DNA from: Helicoverpa zea | Taxonomy: Eukaryota; Arthropoda; Insecta; Lepidoptera; Noctuidae | Direction: 5' to 3' | DNA: 64,000 bases | Assembly: GCF_022581195.2 (NCBI RefSeq) | Contig: NC_061463.1 | Coordinates: 10,912,001 to 10,976,000 of the forward strand | Part shown: piece after piece, positions 1-10,615 of the stretch | How the letters are laid out: each line of letters starts with the position of its first letter | How positions within the stretch are numbered: position 1 is the stretch's first letter | The notes under the pieces: generated by a model | Told to the model about the DNA's origin: nothing | Database searches by the model: none | The model's input: the letters and a program-made list of their open reading frames with translations, nothing else | Position numbers and translations under genes: made by a program

Positions 1-687
1 ACTTTCAGTTGCAGTTGCATCGTCACTACCTTGATTTTGGTTAATAAGGGGCTCATTTTCTTTTAAATTTCTGGTATCTTTTAATATTATTAAATGTAAT
101 ACTAGGATAAAAGTAGGCAACACATACTTTTTAAAATAAATTATTAGTTTTTTTTCTTCTTCTGTCTAGTTAGTATAAAAATATACATTGTAAAGCCAAA
201 GATTCAAGCTATGGTTCTGGCTAGTACATAGCTAATTTTTTGTAATTAAGATTGAGCTATGTAAACATTTTTTTAAAACACAAGTAATTTTAAATGTTTA
301 TGCACTAGGTTGTCTCGAAGCACTTTTGTTACCGATTTCCCATTATAATATTTTTGAAAATATATTCTTTTATATAAAAGATTTTATTATACATACAATA
401 AACTACCTGTCTAGACACCTAGATCGCTGGATAAGATTTTGAATAAGTTTTTTCAAAAAATTGCTATAATCATAAAATTATTTAATTGGTTTTTGCATAT
501 AAAGTGCATTATGCTAGGTAATTGCGGATTCACTGGTTTTTTAATTTACTACTTAAATGATATTGCAAATGATATTAAAACTTGCTTTTGGTAACATATT
601 GTCTTTGAAAAATCCTTGATTACGTAATTAGTTATTTTTGTACACATATTTTTTGATAATTATAATTTTGGACATCATTTATTGCAG
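1..687. other. AT-rich non-coding DNA, nothing recognised
   Basis: No repeat family, splice pattern or meaningful open frame was seen. If the minus-strand exon at 4006-4090 is real, this lies inside that gene's first intron. Confidence 0.5.
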
Positions 688-912
688 CGTTCATAATCTG
701 CCTAGCCTTTTTGCAACTATGCTGCGGTCGGCTTTCAGTCAGATGCAGCCGAGTTGTGACCAGTGTTTTATAAGGAGCAACTGCCTATCTGACCTCCTCA
801 ACCCAGTTACCCTTCCAACCTAATACCCTTAGGTAAGACTGGTTGTCAGATTCACTGGCCTCTAACTACCCGTAACGACTGCCAAAGATGTTCAAATGAC
901 AGCTGTGAGTGA
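688..912 (-). repeat. SINE-A fragment, 5'-truncated (minus strand)
   Basis: Read on the minus strand, this has the 3' half of SINE-A: the stretch matching 'gtcgttacgggtag', then the 'aggaggtcagataggcag' block, the GAAGCCGAC-like block and a tail resembling 'aggctaggcag'. The tRNA-like head and the 'tgtgtttcggatggcacg' block are missing, so the copy is truncated. Many substitutions suggest an old copy. A 61-residue open frame crossing it is a by-product of the repeat. Confidence 0.75.
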
Positions 913-1627
913 GGGTTCCATTTCTAAATTACTTAAATATTGTATTCTTTAAACTTGAAAATTCATAGCTCCTTTGTAAAATGTAGTTTAAAATGCTATT
1001 TTGAGTTGAAACTCAGTAGTTTGTACTAACTACCAGATAGTAAGGAGTTAACTTCTTACTAGGTACAAATTACGAGGAATCGTGCGGCTTGGGGCTAATC
1101 TAGATTATTGCTTAACTAAACGTCTGGTTATTTTCTAGGCTGAAATATTTTTGAACTGAACTTAATATAGACTTTAAAAGTGACATGTTTACAAAATAAC
1201 TTTTTAACTGCTACTGTTTTGATGCCATTTTTGAAAAATCTCCTTAGGTACTAGGATAAAATTAGGAACAAAATTACTAAGTTTTGAACTGTGTCTTAAA
1301 TGTATAATTTATTTTTGTAATTATGACAGTTGTACTAAAAAATATATATGTAATGCATTCAATTATACACTTATTCTTTTATGAAGAAGTGTTGAAGCAA
1401 AAAAGTGATTAATAAGTTAATTTACAATCTTTAATTTGCCGTCGGCAAATATTCAGAGTAAAATGATTTCACCAATTGTGGTTCTAAGGTTAAATTCAAG
1501 CGAATAGAGAGAGAGATCAAAAACCTTAAAGAGTTTACAATGCAGTAAGTATATAAAAGTAGTTTAACTCCTTCAGGTCAGTGGTAACAGTCGATAAGTA
1601 AACTACTTTTCATGTGATTACCTTCAT
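913..1627. other. AT-rich non-coding DNA, nothing recognised
   Basis: No repeat or gene signal seen between the SINE-A fragment and the SINE-B copy. Confidence 0.45.
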
Positions 1628-1636
1628 ATTTAAGTA

Positions 1637-1999
1637 TAACTGCCTCGTTGGTCTAGCTGTCGCAAGTGCGGCTGCTGAGCGCGAGGTCTCGGGTTCGATT
1701 CCCGAGTCGGGCCGAAATCGCTTTGTGGGTTTTAGAAGACTTTCACATAGCAGCCCGGAGCCTGGAAGGTGGTGATTGATACACCCGTGCATCGGAGAGC
1801 ACGTAAATGTCGGTCCTGCGCCTGATCTCTTTCCGGTCGTGTCGGATTGCCGTCCCATCGGGCTATGAGAGTGAAGGAATAGGGAGTGCACCTGTGTCTG
1901 CGTAAATGCTTGTGCACTATAATATGTCCTGCGTAGTTGGCTAATCTCCTTACATGAGAACAGCCGCCGTAGCCGATCGGCTAGGAGGACATCATCATC
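1637..1999 (+). mobile_element. SINE-B, full-length tRNA-headed SINE with target duplication
   Basis: A tRNA-derived head carries an exact RNA polymerase III B box (GGTTCGATTCC, 1692-1702) and an A-box-like TGGTCTAGCTGT upstream. The body runs through GAATAGGGAGTGCACC to a (CAT)n tail. The element is bounded by a 9-bp target-site duplication, ATTTAAGTA (1628-1636 and 2000-2008). A second copy is at 45432-45791, with nearly the same sequence and length. Pol III transcription and LINE-driven mobilisation are inferred from the family type. Antisense open frames of 93 and 61 residues over it are artefacts of the repeat. Confidence 0.85.
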
Positions 2000-2008
2000 A
2001 TTTAAGTA

Positions 2009-2348
2009 AATTTTAATGTCTAAAACTATGTAAAATTAACAGTATTTTTGATGATGGATATAATAACATCTTAAGTTCTAAGTTAGTAACAGTGAAAATG
2101 ACTAATTTCGGCCTGCTGCGGAAACTTAAAAAAACTCTCCAATAAATTATTTTGAACTAACAAAACTTTCTCCTTGTTTTATTGTTGTTATTATTTTTGT
2201 TGAAGAATACTTTAGAATAGGGCTGTTGACTTTAACTTTATTGTGCTAATATCGATTTGAATATTACCTATTTTTGATTAAATGATACAAGGCTAACAGA
2301 CATTTTTGATAACAATGAGTCATTGCGGTTTGGCTGTTAAAGCCTCTC
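2009..2348. other. AT-rich non-coding DNA, nothing recognised
   Basis: No feature seen. Confidence 0.4.
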
Positions 2349-2363
2349 AAGTACTAGGTTCGG

Positions 2364-2519
2364 CTTGCGGGTTGTTCGAAAGAGATACCGCGGCCCTGGT
2401 ACATAAAAGGCCTATGAAGGAACACGACGGTTTTTAGTCAGTAAGAGTCTGACACTCCCTCACCGCTGCTAACCCACAGCGGGAGGGGTCATTTGATGAT
2501 TTTTGACGTCGGAAAAAAA
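2364..2519 (+). mobile_element. 5'-truncated non-LTR retrotransposon end with poly(A) and target duplication
   Basis: A 156-bp insertion ends in a run of A and is flanked by the perfect 15-bp direct repeat AAGTACTAGGTTCGG (2349-2363 and 2520-2534). That is the signature of target-primed reverse transcription of a truncated LINE. The body includes ACCGCGGCCCTGGTACATAA and CTGCTAACCCACAGCGGGAG. It shares these with the block at 48083-48235, so both are 3' ends of one family. No coding sequence remains. The clade cannot be told from this tail. Confidence 0.8.
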
Positions 2520-2692
2520 AAGTACTAGGTTCGGTTAGTGTCAATGTAACTTTTTTAGTTATTTGTAGTTTCTAAGTAAATCTTGAATTTAAATGACTAT
2601 ACCTACATATTTTGAAAGAAAATATTTTGGTTAAATCTGAACTTTTAAAACGCGAAGTCGCTTATAGTGAATAACGCTCATCCGTTCTCTGT

Positions 2693-2785
2693 ATAAGAAG
2701 AGGCCGTGCCCTGAAGTGGGACCGTAAAAAAGGCAGATTATGAAGGTCCTGCAATGGTTCAATAAAAATACTGATGATGATGATG
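2693..2785 (+). repeat. LINE 3'-tail-like fragment
   Basis: The 'aagaggccgtgccctgaag' and 'tgggaccgtaaaa' blocks followed by a (GAT)n tail resemble the lepidopteran retroelement tail also seen at 16905-16985 and 48812-48965. It is short and diverged. Confidence 0.45.
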
Positions 2786-4005
2786 GTGAAGGTTACAAAA
2801 TAAACTAAATGCCTGTCTGTCTCTCACACATATAGTAAGTTCAATGACAATAAAAGTGCCTTTACACTGACCAGTGACTAAGTCGGGCTATTCGCGGCAA
2901 CTTTATAGTTAAGATAGTTAACCTAGCGGTAAAGTACATAATAATGGAAATGGTTTTACTGAATCGAGTAAATGTACTTGTAACAGGATTATTTTTTAAT
3001 TTTGGATTCAGAAACGTAAATAATTTTGATTAATTGGCAAGTTTGCATTATTATGATGTAGGTGACTTTAGATTTAAAATTCTTATGATTTCGTTTTTTT
3101 TTTTCAGGAACTTTAAAAGGTTTCAGGATTTAATATTATATAAATGCAGCATGAAAAATCATAATTGTGATGATTGTATATAATTTTTTAATCATCATTA
3201 ATAAGCTATTATCTATTGGAATATAATTAAGTTATGATACCTTTAACAAGGTTTTCAGGGAGGTAGTTCATACATAGTACCTAAACCTACCGCAACAATC
3301 ACAGTATTTTAATAGTGCATTATATTTCTACACTTCCATAGTATAGAAAGGGCATTTAAAAATTTAACAGACATACCTGAAAGAGTAAAACAATAAAGAA
3401 ATAGAATTTAAAATTAACCAATATTTGTAGAAAACATGAAGTTAACGTACATCGGCAAAGTTCGTATGAATCGAAGATACGGTCAAGTGATTCCGTAAGA
3501 ATATGTCTCTATTGAAGTTTCGCTACTTATAGAAAAGCTCCTGCGTGCTTTGGTGGTAAAAGATATTAGTCATAGTAAAAATTACGTTTTAAATTTAAAT
3601 TATCTATAATTGAGTTATTAAAATTATAAGAAATAATAGTAATTTTAATTCTAGTATTTTTATGTTGAAGTGGAATAAAAATTATAAAAAATAATACTCC
3701 ATATAGCTCGTCTGTACATTATGAATTAAAATGAGCTTTTAAAGCTTTTTAGAGAATATCAGCAGAAAATATTAGAATTTTCTGTTAGGAAGTCTTTCCT
3801 CATGATTTCCAATCTTTACAAAATAAAAAGGTATAGTATTTATATAACCGTATAATATAATTTCTCCTAATAATAAATCAAGGCTCATCAAAAATAATTA
3901 TCCGGCAATTTTAATACACGATCCCTTTTCTCAACTTTCGTAACTACCGCTGAAAATATTCCAACGGAGGTTTCCTGAAAAGAATAAATCTAACAAGAAT
4001 CTTAC
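2786..4005 (-). other. Putative start of first intron of the minus-strand gene
   Basis: AT-rich sequence directly downstream (minus strand) of the donor at 4005/4004. Apart from that donor, no exon, acceptor or repeat is supported. The next exon would lie further left, probably beyond the window. Confidence 0.35.
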
Positions 4006-4090
4006 CTGTGTGACAATAATCTTCTAAGTAGTGGCGAGCAGCGCGCTGCACTATGGAGTAGTACAAGCTGACCGAGGAAGCTAGCGCCAT
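4006..4090 (-). CDS. Putative first coding exon of an unidentified host gene (partial)
   Basis: On the minus strand an ATG at 4090-4088 lies in a good context (AAG before it, G after it). It opens a frame of 28 codons plus one base and stops exactly at a consensus splice donor, CACAG|GTAAG (exon end 4006, intron GT at 4005-4004). The peptide begins MALASSVSLYYSIVQRA and ends HYLEDYCHT, so the next codon is split after its first base. The N-terminus has no clear signal peptide or membrane segment. The exon lies at the edge of the GC-richer region 4.1-6.1 kb, as expected for a first exon just downstream of a promoter. I do not recognise the protein and assign no function. The exon call depends on start context, donor and promoter-like surroundings only. 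The alternative is a chance frame or an upstream ORF. Confidence 0.5.
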
Positions 4091-4830
4091 CTTCTCTTCT
4101 CTGCTCTTCCGTCCGTCGCAAATACAGTTTGTTCCCTATTCGTTACAGTTTCAAACAAAACAAAACGTACGTAAACTCAAACTTGTTAAACTGCATTAGT
4201 GTGTTTGTAAGTGCAAAACAAAAACTTGAAGAGACCAGTAAAAAAAAATCTACTTTGAACTGCGTAAAGTTGCGGTTATGAAAAATTTTTTTGCCGGTAA
4301 AAATGAATCTTGTTTTTGTCGAAAAAGTCACGGTGTTCCATTTTTTTTTTAATGTCCAAAGTCACAATTTTTTGCACTACCGCGCCGCATACTACCGCTG
4401 TCCAAAAGTCTACGCGAAATGAAACACGTAATGTAAAATAATATAAACGTTTTGGATGCGGCCGGTGCGCGCCGCTGTTGCTGCGAGACTGGCCTCCACA
4501 ACGTGCTTTTTTTGTTTCCCTCTACGCGGAGGATGCGGCTCAAATAAGTTCGGATTATCCGATTATTTGATTGTGTTTATGTTTATCTATTATACTGTTT
4601 ACAGCGAAACGATATTGATGCTTCAGGAGTTTTTGTAGTGGTTTAATGTATTTAATTTATTAATTAGCAACTTTTTCAAGGAAAACTAAATAGGTTCGTA
4701 AATTATTTTGCTGAAATCGACCAATTGGAAAATATGCACAAGAAAGGGAAGTAAGAAAAGAAAATTTGCAAATTCCAATTAGATTCACATTAACAATAAC
4801 CAAAACAAATATGGCGGCGGGTGAGAAAAC

Positions 4831-4851
4831 GCGGGAAAATAGGTTTCCCGC
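4831..4851. promoter_or_regulatory. Inverted pair of E2F-type sites
   Basis: GCGGGAAA (4831-4838) and TTTCCCGC (4844-4851) form a perfect inverted pair 5 bp apart. Each matches the E2F/DP consensus TTTSSCGC. An ATGGCGGC motif lies about 15 bp to the left. E2F sites are typical of promoters of growth and cell-cycle genes. Here the role is inferred from sequence only. Confidence 0.5.
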
Positions 4852-5416
4852 CGAGACGAGCCACTCGAGACATGCGTACGTCACGCAATGTTTACGTGCG
4901 CCTTCTTTTACTACCAACCTTACGTCTTACACGCTTTTTACAGTTTTTTTACTCCATTCAATCCTTTTTTACCTTTTTCTAAACAAACAGCCTACTTTAT
5001 TTAACTGTCTAATCAAATAAGGCGCACTTTTCGCATCTCTTTTTTGTCCAAATTAATTATTCGTCTACTTAATTACTTGGCTAACATTTCTGAAGTATTA
5101 TATGATCAAGTTATGCAAATTAAATTACATTCGTGTGCAATTCATCAAACTGAATCGAAGGTGATACGAGTGACTTTTTTGTTATCTCAGAAGATTGGGG
5201 GTCTGTAATGAGTAACAGTAGTTTTGTTGGCACGCCAAGAGATCGGCTTATCGTTCGCGCTAACATAATCAGGAGCGGCGACGCAATTATGACGAAACCC
5301 TTTTTAAAAACGATTCGCGTAAAAATAAAGAAAAAAATGAGAAAAATGTTCATCAACGCGACACGACACCCTCCCGCCACCCCGCGCCCTCGCCCCGGGC
5401 GGCGGGTGGCGTGTGA

Positions 5417-5452
5417 GCGGGACGGCAACAGACTCTCGTGTTGCCGTCTCGC
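5417..5452. other. Stable GC hairpin in the putative leader
   Basis: The arms GACGGCAACA (5421-5430) and TGTTGCCGTC (5439-5448) pair perfectly. The stem extends outward by four more pairs, one of them a G-U, leaving an 8-base loop. If the leader of the minus-strand gene starts upstream of here, the hairpin would be in its 5' UTR and could slow scanning ribosomes. Confidence 0.5.
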
Positions 5453-6110
5453 CTGGTGCATCTCGCGCCACCAAGTTTCATACGAAAACTACCCGCGGTG
5501 CGCAGCCTCTGCCCCGAAGAGGAACGTCCTAACCGCACACATCGGCATTCAAATTTCAACTTAAAAGTTACGGCATAAAGTAGATTTCAGAATGCACAAT
5601 ATCAAGGATTTTCCGCGAATTGTAACACAGTCGAAGTTTTGGTCTCTTGCAACTGTGAGGCACAACTACACACATACTAAGCTAAGTTTAGCCCTCGTCC
5701 GTACGAGCTGCACTCACGCACACAGCCGCAACTTCCTTGTACGTGTCTATGTGTGGGTGACTTACGTCAGTGTGCGTGCAAAAGTTCGTATAGAAGTTTT
5801 CGGAGGACTTTCTTTGTGTCGGTGATTTTTTTCGCGGTTCGCGCGCATGTGTGCGGGTCAGTGAGATTTTTTTCAAGTTTTTATTACTCATACATTGGCG
5901 TCGTTTGTTTGTATGGGACTGTTTGCGGGTGTGGGGGTGGCCGCCCGTTCTTTGTGCCCGGGGATTGTAAAAAATGTCGTATTGGATTCTAGCTGTGCTG
6001 CTAATGAATGATAGATACGAGCATGTACCCACCCCTGCATACTGCACGTCGCGTCTAAAAATCTGATGTGGGATTTGCAAATGTAATGGTTTTTTTTCAG
6101 TGGACATTTT

Positions 6111-8535
6111 TCATCATTGCTCTGGAATATAGGATCAGTAATGAGATGCGGCGCTCCGTTGGGTTACTAACTACTAACTAGTTTTTGTTGTTTTAGAACT
6201 TTTGTTGGTTTTGTTGAAAAGACTTCAACGCGCTACTATTAGTGGGGGCATATCATATTTACTTATTACGAGGTCATTATTTGCGTTTGACCTCAATATC
6301 AAAACTTTTCCACATGCATGAGGAGCAGGTAATAACTGGCAAGGATGATTGGTTTACCTCTTTCATAACCGTAGCTTCCTTAAAAGCGTAAGCACCCGAC
6401 AATTACCTAACTTTAGTGTTATTTGGACTGACTCTAATACTAACTGGTTTGTACTAATATCTTTACTTAGTTTTTCAGTTTTAATGAGTAACGCCTCTGT
6501 TACGTGTAAATAAAAACCATCAGTTAATATAAATTACCAAAAAATATTATTCAATTAAGTACTCAAAAAAGCTTTAAAACTTGATACACAGTTACCTACT
6601 TCAAAATTTTAACTCGAAATGAAACTTCGATAGGTACATTATTATAGTAATTAAATAGGAGTGAAATAAGATAGTCATAAATCAATTCACATTCAGAAAT
6701 CTATCTCTTCAGGTCACAATTTCTTAGCCTACATTGTGTAGTGTACAGTGTACCTGTGTCCATGTAAGCAAAGTCGTTGAATAGTAAGTTCTTTATTAAT
6801 TTTGAGCACGTAAATTACACATATCTACATCCCATTTCTGAAATATATTTGTGGCTTCTGCTAGCAGTTTGCTATTCCGCTCAGCCGGATAAAAATAAGA
6901 GTTCCTCGTTATAAGGATTATTAAATAATCACTGATATTTGAATTAGATTTTTGAATAAGTCCAATGGTTCCTGAGATTTGGCGCATTCGAATAAACTAA
7001 CTCTTCAACTTTATGACATAAGTACTTTATACTGATGTCCCTACTATTTATTAGGTAAAATAAAACACTCGCAGTGTGAACTTCATGACATTAATATAAG
7101 ATAATAATCGCACCTCTTTACTGAGACGAAAGAAGTAGGTCAGAGATCTTAGGTGTGAAAACTATCTTTCCTCAAATGTCATATTTGATTTTATGCAAAT
7201 AAAAGTTGATTTCATTTGAGTAGAACTGAAAAAAGAAACTGAGAAAACTTCGCATTTAATTAAATATTTTCTAGATATAAAGCAGATATATAGCAATCGA
7301 TAGAATAGCCTAAAACAGCGGCACTAGAGTGGTACTGTTTTTTTAAGAGCACAGCAAAATTTTGGTTCTATTGGCGTTTGGTTTTGGCGTATAATTTGAT
7401 CGAGGCTCATTAATCAATATACATATGTAGAGAGTAATGATTGTGCGCGCATTACAACGATCTGATATCTGGCCGGTATCAATCCGACTAATAAGTTTGA
7501 TTGAATTCCCGATTACCTTCAAAATAAACTGTCGGCCAACCATCGGGCAGCTATCGGCCGACAAAGTCGTCTGCAGTGTGATGGGACTCTCAATCTTAAG
7601 TTATCCTGTATATCTCATGACAACTACACCAAGAGTTTCGTTATAGTTTCAGGCATGATTTGAAAATAAGTAATTTATTTTAATTTGAGTAGAATAAGCT
7701 CTTAAGTTTTAAATAGCAAATAAATTCCAAAACGGGTATAGAATTAAACAAAATGTACGATATGTTCACCCTGTTTATATGAATATAAAACTCTTCCAAA
7801 ACGTGGTGCATGACATCACACTAATGAGTTACTGCATTTTTTATAACTAGAAGGGTCCTCACACAAGGTTTGACATTTTTCTAAAGCTGATGACGAACTG
7901 CATGTGCTGGTTCATTTTCAAACTAAGCCTAGGTTTGGTTTTTCATGTGAATTAAATATGTATTATATTAGTTCTCTTGGACAGAGATTTAAGTATTAAA
8001 CTAGTAAGCTACAGGAACGATTACCCAGGATTCTTATTCAACGTTTTACTCTAGGAATCCAATGTATTAAGAACGACCTAAGACATTCCTCCGCAGCTTA
8101 CTGTTTTTTTTGGTACAAACTCAAAATACCAGCCATTGCAGACAAGACATTGTATGGTTTGATCAGGACAAGCTAAAATAGCTATTTCTTGCTTCTACAT
8201 TATCCTGTAGCCTACCAACCAACCTCTCTATTTAGCATGGCACCATCATGCAATAATAGTCAAATCGTGAATTCGTGATACACATACGGACACTCAAAAT
8301 TTTAAGTACTTACATTCGACTGAAGAAAAACCACTCAATCTAATGATATGCATTAGACCACAGAGTATTAATCTGCCGAAAGCAGAGCTATTAGGAGTGA
8401 AAGAGACGTGAGTATAAACAAAAAAACGAAGGAAAAAGAGGTCAGTAACTGGCGAGTGTACGGTAGCTGAAGTACAGGGGAAGGCGGTTGTGGGTCTGTG
8501 GCGTTGTTGTAATTAATAGTAACTTATTTCAATAC
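6111..8535. other. AT-rich intergenic DNA, nothing firm recognised
   Basis: No gene signal. The part at about 7450-7600, with CGGCCAACC, CTATCGGCCGACAAAG and CTGCAGTGTGATGGGAC, has the look of a decayed lepidopteran DNA-transposon fragment. I could not define its termini. Confidence 0.4.
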
Positions 8536-8706
8536 TTGCTGTCATTGGAACTTCTTTGGCAGTCGTTACGGGTAGTTAGCCTTACCCTTTGTTTTGGGTC
8601 GAGGAGGCAGATAAACAGTCGCTCCTCGTAAAACACTGGTACTCAGCTGCGTCCAGTTAGAATGGAAGCCAATCCCATCGTGGTAGGGAAAAGGCTAGGC
8701 AAATGG
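8536..8706 (+). repeat. SINE-A fragment, 3' half
   Basis: It begins at the GCTGTCATTGGAAC block and runs through GCAGTCGTTACGGGTAG, a GAGGAGGCAGATAAACAG block, GGAAGCCAATCCCA and GGCTAGGCA. The tRNA-like head is missing. It has several substitutions from the 22.1-kb copy. Confidence 0.75.
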
Positions 8707-9589
8707 TGTGATACTTGTGGAAAATTACATGAATAAGAAGAGAGTGAATAATTCCCGTTTAATCCCCCTTAATAAAAGTAAAATATAAAGTTAAGTAAAT
8801 ATAAAAATAAATTAGGTAGTTTAGAATGTAAGCATAAGTCAAAGATTAACCTAACCAAATTCGTAACACCATAAAATAAAATAATAAAAAAAGATGCATT
8901 TTTTAGCGATATTTATATAAATTGTTGCTTGCATCTATATTTTCCTGCAGGTGTGCATCATCTCGTACTCCACATATGTAAACAGTTCGCGATCAAGACG
9001 CAGACGTACTCACCTCAACGAGCGTAGAGTGGACATACCTTAGATTTAGTTCAAAATATTTTATTTCCGTTTAGTTTTTTTAATTAAAAAGAAATTTATA
9101 ATTTGATCTTCAAATTGTGCCTATGTTTCTTACATATATATGATTTCATCTCTCTATCTGTCTCTATGACTCATATCTATATTTCTTACATGATGTTTTT
9201 CTCTTCGTAAAAATTAACGTTTTATTTCTGATTCCACTTATATTAAGCCATTTGTTACTTCGTCAGAAGTATAACACAAATGATATAGGTATTATGTGAC
9301 GAAATCTCCAATTTTATGTTTACCATACAATCCTTTTTAATTAGCCTGTGCATTTCAGATACAAAATTGGTTTTAAAACTTTTGGCTAATATTTCGAATT
9401 GATACCAATCATTTAATACAAAAATAACTTATGCTCTGTCGGAATACAAGAAAAATCACATACAGCTTCCTCACCCTATAAACACGACTAAATCTGTTTT
9501 TTTAACATTCCTCTTACATTAATATCACCCAGTCGTATCCACACTGCGCTATCTCAAAGTAGCGTAATTACCGAGTGTCGGCGCTCCCA
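8707..9589. other. AT-rich intergenic DNA, nothing recognised
   Basis: No feature seen. Confidence 0.4.
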
Positions 9590-9700
9590 AAAAGTACAAT
9601 TATATGGCGGCGTTACTCGTCTACAGATTGCTCACCTGTTGCGAGCCAGCTAGACACATCTATATGTGCTCAGCTTTCTGTCTAGAATACTAGATAACAT
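9590..9700 (+). repeat. Copy 1 of a local direct duplication
   Basis: AAAAAGTACAATTATATG, then CGGCGTTACTCGTCT, TCACCTGTTGC and GTGCTCAGCTTTCTGTCTAGA recur in the same order at 11178-11285. The copies differ by a few substitutions and small indels. A 'tttactcaaaact' motif follows both (9752 here, 11289 in the other). Confidence 0.7.
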
Positions 9701-9719
9701 ACAGTCGAATTGAGGACCT

Positions 9720-9750
9720 CCTCCTTTTTGGGAAGTCGGTTAATAACTGC
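9720..9750 (+). repeat. Short common lepidopteran repeat fragment
   Basis: The stretch GAGGACCTCCTCCTTTTTGG followed by GAAGTCGGTTAA is a widespread motif in moth intergenic DNA. It interrupts copy 1 relative to copy 2 of the local duplication. Confidence 0.4.
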
Positions 9751-9839
9751 TTTACTCAAAACTGCGATGGGTAGAATATATTTATTTGCTTAAAATACGG
9801 TATGAAGGTTGGTACAGTAAATAATTATAAGAGCATCTA

Positions 9840-10520
9840 GACACACGGCAGTGTGTCCGCCAAGTTCGAGCAAAAAAAGCGACACACCGGCCGTGGGTTA
9901 TATTACACGAACCATTTCGGGCCAAATTCGACCCCCCTGTAACTCAAAATCTATTTTATTTATGAATATCAAATTTCTAGTATCTGTTGAGACCCCCTCA
10001 CTTATCTAAAATACAAAATTTCATTAATATACCTATTGTAGGTCTTGAGATATTGACGTCAGAAAATAGCTATTTTTACTATACACTCACTGACTGACTG
10101 ATTCACTGACTCACTCATCAAAAACCTAGACCACTTCCAATGGTCGTATTGACTTGAAATTTGGCATGGAGGTAGGTCTTTATGTCAAGGTAAAGGGAAA
10201 AATCTGAAAATGGCCAAGTGTGAGTCGGTTTTAAAATAATGAAGGTGTTTTATACCCGGTGTAAATTTATACCCCTAAGAAACTAAAACTACTTTTATCT
10301 ATATTTATATAATATATCTTCGAATGGTACAAAGGTTTGTATTTAGTCAAAGTAAAGTAAAAATCTGAAAACGGCCAAGTGTGAATCACTTTCGAAAATA
10401 ACGAATGTGTAACTTTGATCCACGAACATAATATATGATAACATGTCATGTCAGTCAGTTGGTAAATCTAGTCCATTTATTTAATCTAGTTCATTTCTTT
10501 GTAAGAAACATAGTGCATAT
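9840..10520 (+). repeat. Dispersed repeat with internal duplicated units
   Basis: It starts around GCAGTGTGTCCGCCAAGTTC and contains GCGACACACCGGCCGTGGG, an (ACTG)-rich patch near 10085 and the phrase GACTTGAAATTTGGCATGG, all familiar from lepidopteran intergenic repeats. Two units of about 95 bp, near 10160-10255 and 10325-10425, share AAAATCTGAAAA and GGCCAAGTGTGA. No coding capacity was seen and the superfamily was not assigned. Confidence 0.55.
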
Positions 10521-10615
10521 AAAAAAATCTAAAAGATAGTATAAATGAGACATTTCTTTAACTAACTTCATCATAAGAAAAAATAAAAATAAACAACCTT
10601 ACAAAAATAAATGAA

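Larger units (their letters stand above)
4091..6110 (-). promoter_or_regulatory. Candidate promoter and 5'-leader region
   Basis: This 2-kb block is markedly GC- and CpG-richer than its surroundings, especially at 4380-4550, 4810-4910, 5370-5560 and 5700-5960. It lies just upstream of the minus-strand start codon at 4090. It contains an inverted E2F-type pair, TACGTCAC and TTACGTCAG CRE-like sites (about 4878 and 5762) and a stable hairpin. TCAGTTTG on the minus strand near 5150 resembles an arthropod initiator, but no TSS can be fixed. Open frames of 118 and 139 residues inside it have GC-driven composition and look accidental. A divergent plus-strand transcript is possible but not shown. 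Confidence 0.45.

Noticed and set aside
1640..1712. tRNA-like sequence with exact B box
   Set aside because: It is the head of SINE-B. It lacks a proper acceptor stem and continues into the SINE body. The same applies at 22148, 23237 and 45432.
5208..5564. 118-residue open frame in the GC-rich promoter-like region
   Set aside because: Composition follows the local GC bias (Pro/Arg runs from CpG-rich DNA), both strands are open here, and there is no splice or family support.
5974..6066. 30-residue plus-strand micro-ORF starting MSYWILAVLLM
   Set aside because: Looks signal-peptide-like, but there is no splice donor, conservation evidence or good transcript context.
5688..6107. 139-residue minus-strand open frame
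   Set aside because: Low-complexity basic peptide with no recognised motif. It overlaps open frames on the plus strand and is better explained as leader or promoter DNA.
10065..10072. Perfect TGACGTCA site
   Set aside because: It is inside a dispersed repeat, so a specific regulatory role is less likely than at 35.66 kb.
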